Positions 7,231 to 7,677 of a DNA stretch of 7,677 bases are shown in pieces (the first letter of the stretch is position 1; each line of letters starts with the position of its first letter). Below the pieces are notes generated by a model, which was not told the origin of the DNA, searched no databases, and saw only the letters and a list, made by a program, of their open reading frames with translations. Both the position numbers and the translations under genes were made by a program. This stretch comes from Actinomycetota bacterium (GTDB taxonomy: Bacteria > Actinomycetota > Thermoleophilia > Solirubrobacterales > Solirubrobacteraceae): positions 1-7,677 of the forward strand of contig WLNX01000084.1 of NCBI GenBank assembly GCA_009699565.1, in the 5' to 3' direction.

Positions 7231-7677
7231 GTGGGCGAGCGGCTCGCGATTGCGCAGGTAACTCCGTTTGCGTGGGAGCTGCCGAGCGAGGTCAACCAGT
7301 TTGCCGCGAAGGTCGGCGAGGAGCTCTGCAGGCGCGGCCACCGTGTCGCGATCGTCGCACCGTCAACCTCGGCCGAGAAGGTCCGTGAAGGCCGCCGCCT
7401 GATCCGCAGCACAGACGAAGTACTCCTTCGGGACGCGGAGGAGGGCCCTGTGCTGGTGGCGGTCGGCGAGGAACTGGGCGGCAAACCGAACCGGCGGCGC
7501 CTGGCGCTGCCGAGCGACACGACGAGAACGCTCGGCGAACTGTTCGACCAGACGCCGTTCGACATCTGCCACCTGCACGAGCCGTTCGCGCCGTCAATCA
7601 CCAGCGCCGCGCTGCGCAGCTCAAACGCGCTGAATGTCGGAACCTTCCACGCGCCGGCCGAGCGGCTCGTGGCGACC
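7231..7677 (+). CDS. GT4 family glycosyltransferase, PimA-like, N-terminal part (cut by window edge)
   Basis: The frame runs from GTG at 7231 to the right edge (149 codons, no stop) and covers most of the N-terminal Rossmann domain of a GT-B enzyme. The start VGERLAIAQVTPFAWELPSE, then GEELCRRGHRVAIVAPS (29-45), FDICHLHEPFAPS (110-122) and VGTFHAP (136-142), match the layout of mycobacterial PimA, the GDP-mannose-dependent enzyme that adds the first mannose to phosphatidylinositol on the inner membrane face. His140 corresponds to the conserved His of the TFH motif in PimA. The Gly-Gly of the PimA nucleotide-phosphate loop is replaced by Ser19-Glu20, as PSEVN. The gene begins 4 bases after the synthase stop with no good ribosome binding site, so reinitiation after the upstream gene is likely. 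Donor sugar and acceptor cannot be fixed without the missing C-terminal half. Confidence 0.82.
   Translation, partial: MGERLAIAQVTPFAWELPSEVNQFAAKVGEELCRRGHRVAIVAPSTSAEKVREGRRLIRSTDEVLLRDAEEGPVLVAVGEELGGKPNRRRLALPSDTTRTLGELFDQTPFDICHLHEPFAPSITSAALRSSNALNVGTFHAPAERLVAT

Noticed and set aside
6345..7601. Minus-strand 418-codon open frame opposite the inositol-phosphate synthase and GT4 genes
   Set aside because: It is codon-register antisense to the strongly conserved synthase; its composition is typical of complement translation and no domain is seen.

Overview
The window is GC-rich bacterial DNA with tightly packed genes, GTG starts, stop-start overlaps and several genes that look leaderless. 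The gene set points to an actinobacterium: a DnaK with the acidic tail typical of that phylum followed directly by grpE, an actinobacterial-type inositol-phosphate synthase, a PgsA1-like phosphatidylinositol-phosphate synthase, and a PimA-like GT4 glycosyltransferase. Motif style and gene order suggest a deep lineage such as Thermoleophilia/Solirubrobacterales, but that placement is inference and was not tested by a search.

Left part, minus strand (1-2853). An endonuclease III-family DNA glycosylase gene is followed by a 132-base gap, then by dnaK and the first 42 codons of grpE, which runs off the left edge. The gap holds a plausible sigma-70-type promoter for dnaK and, near its predicted transcription start, an imperfect dyad with one good CIRCE-like half. 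dnaK and grpE overlap as TAATG, with a strong Shine-Dalgarno sequence inside the end of dnaK.

Middle (2854-3742). The glycosylase gene and an alpha/beta hydrolase gene diverge from only 27 bases. These contain two back-to-back TAnnnT -10 hexamers sharing their central TA, so this looks like a compact bidirectional promoter driving leaderless or nearly leaderless mRNAs. The hydrolase has an Asp nucleophile (epoxide hydrolase/haloalkane dehalogenase type).

Right part, plus strand (3743-7677). Four closely spaced genes follow: a large polytopic membrane protein with GT-C-like features, a CDP-alcohol phosphatidyltransferase, a myo-inositol-1-phosphate synthase, and the start of a GT4 glycosyltransferase that leaves the right edge. 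The last three form a logical sequence: glucose-6-phosphate to inositol-1-phosphate, then to phosphatidylinositol phosphate, then sugar transfer onto phosphatidylinositol. The membrane protein could elongate the product on the outer face. The best candidate for something undescribed is this putative phosphatidylinositol-glycolipid locus, in which the synthase has histone-H1-like basic tails at both ends, the phosphatidyltransferase motif has a Ser in place of Ala, and the GT4 enzyme lacks the Gly-Gly loop of PimA. I saw no tRNA, rRNA, CRISPR array, insertion sequence or phage feature, and no gene-free stretch longer than 132 bases.
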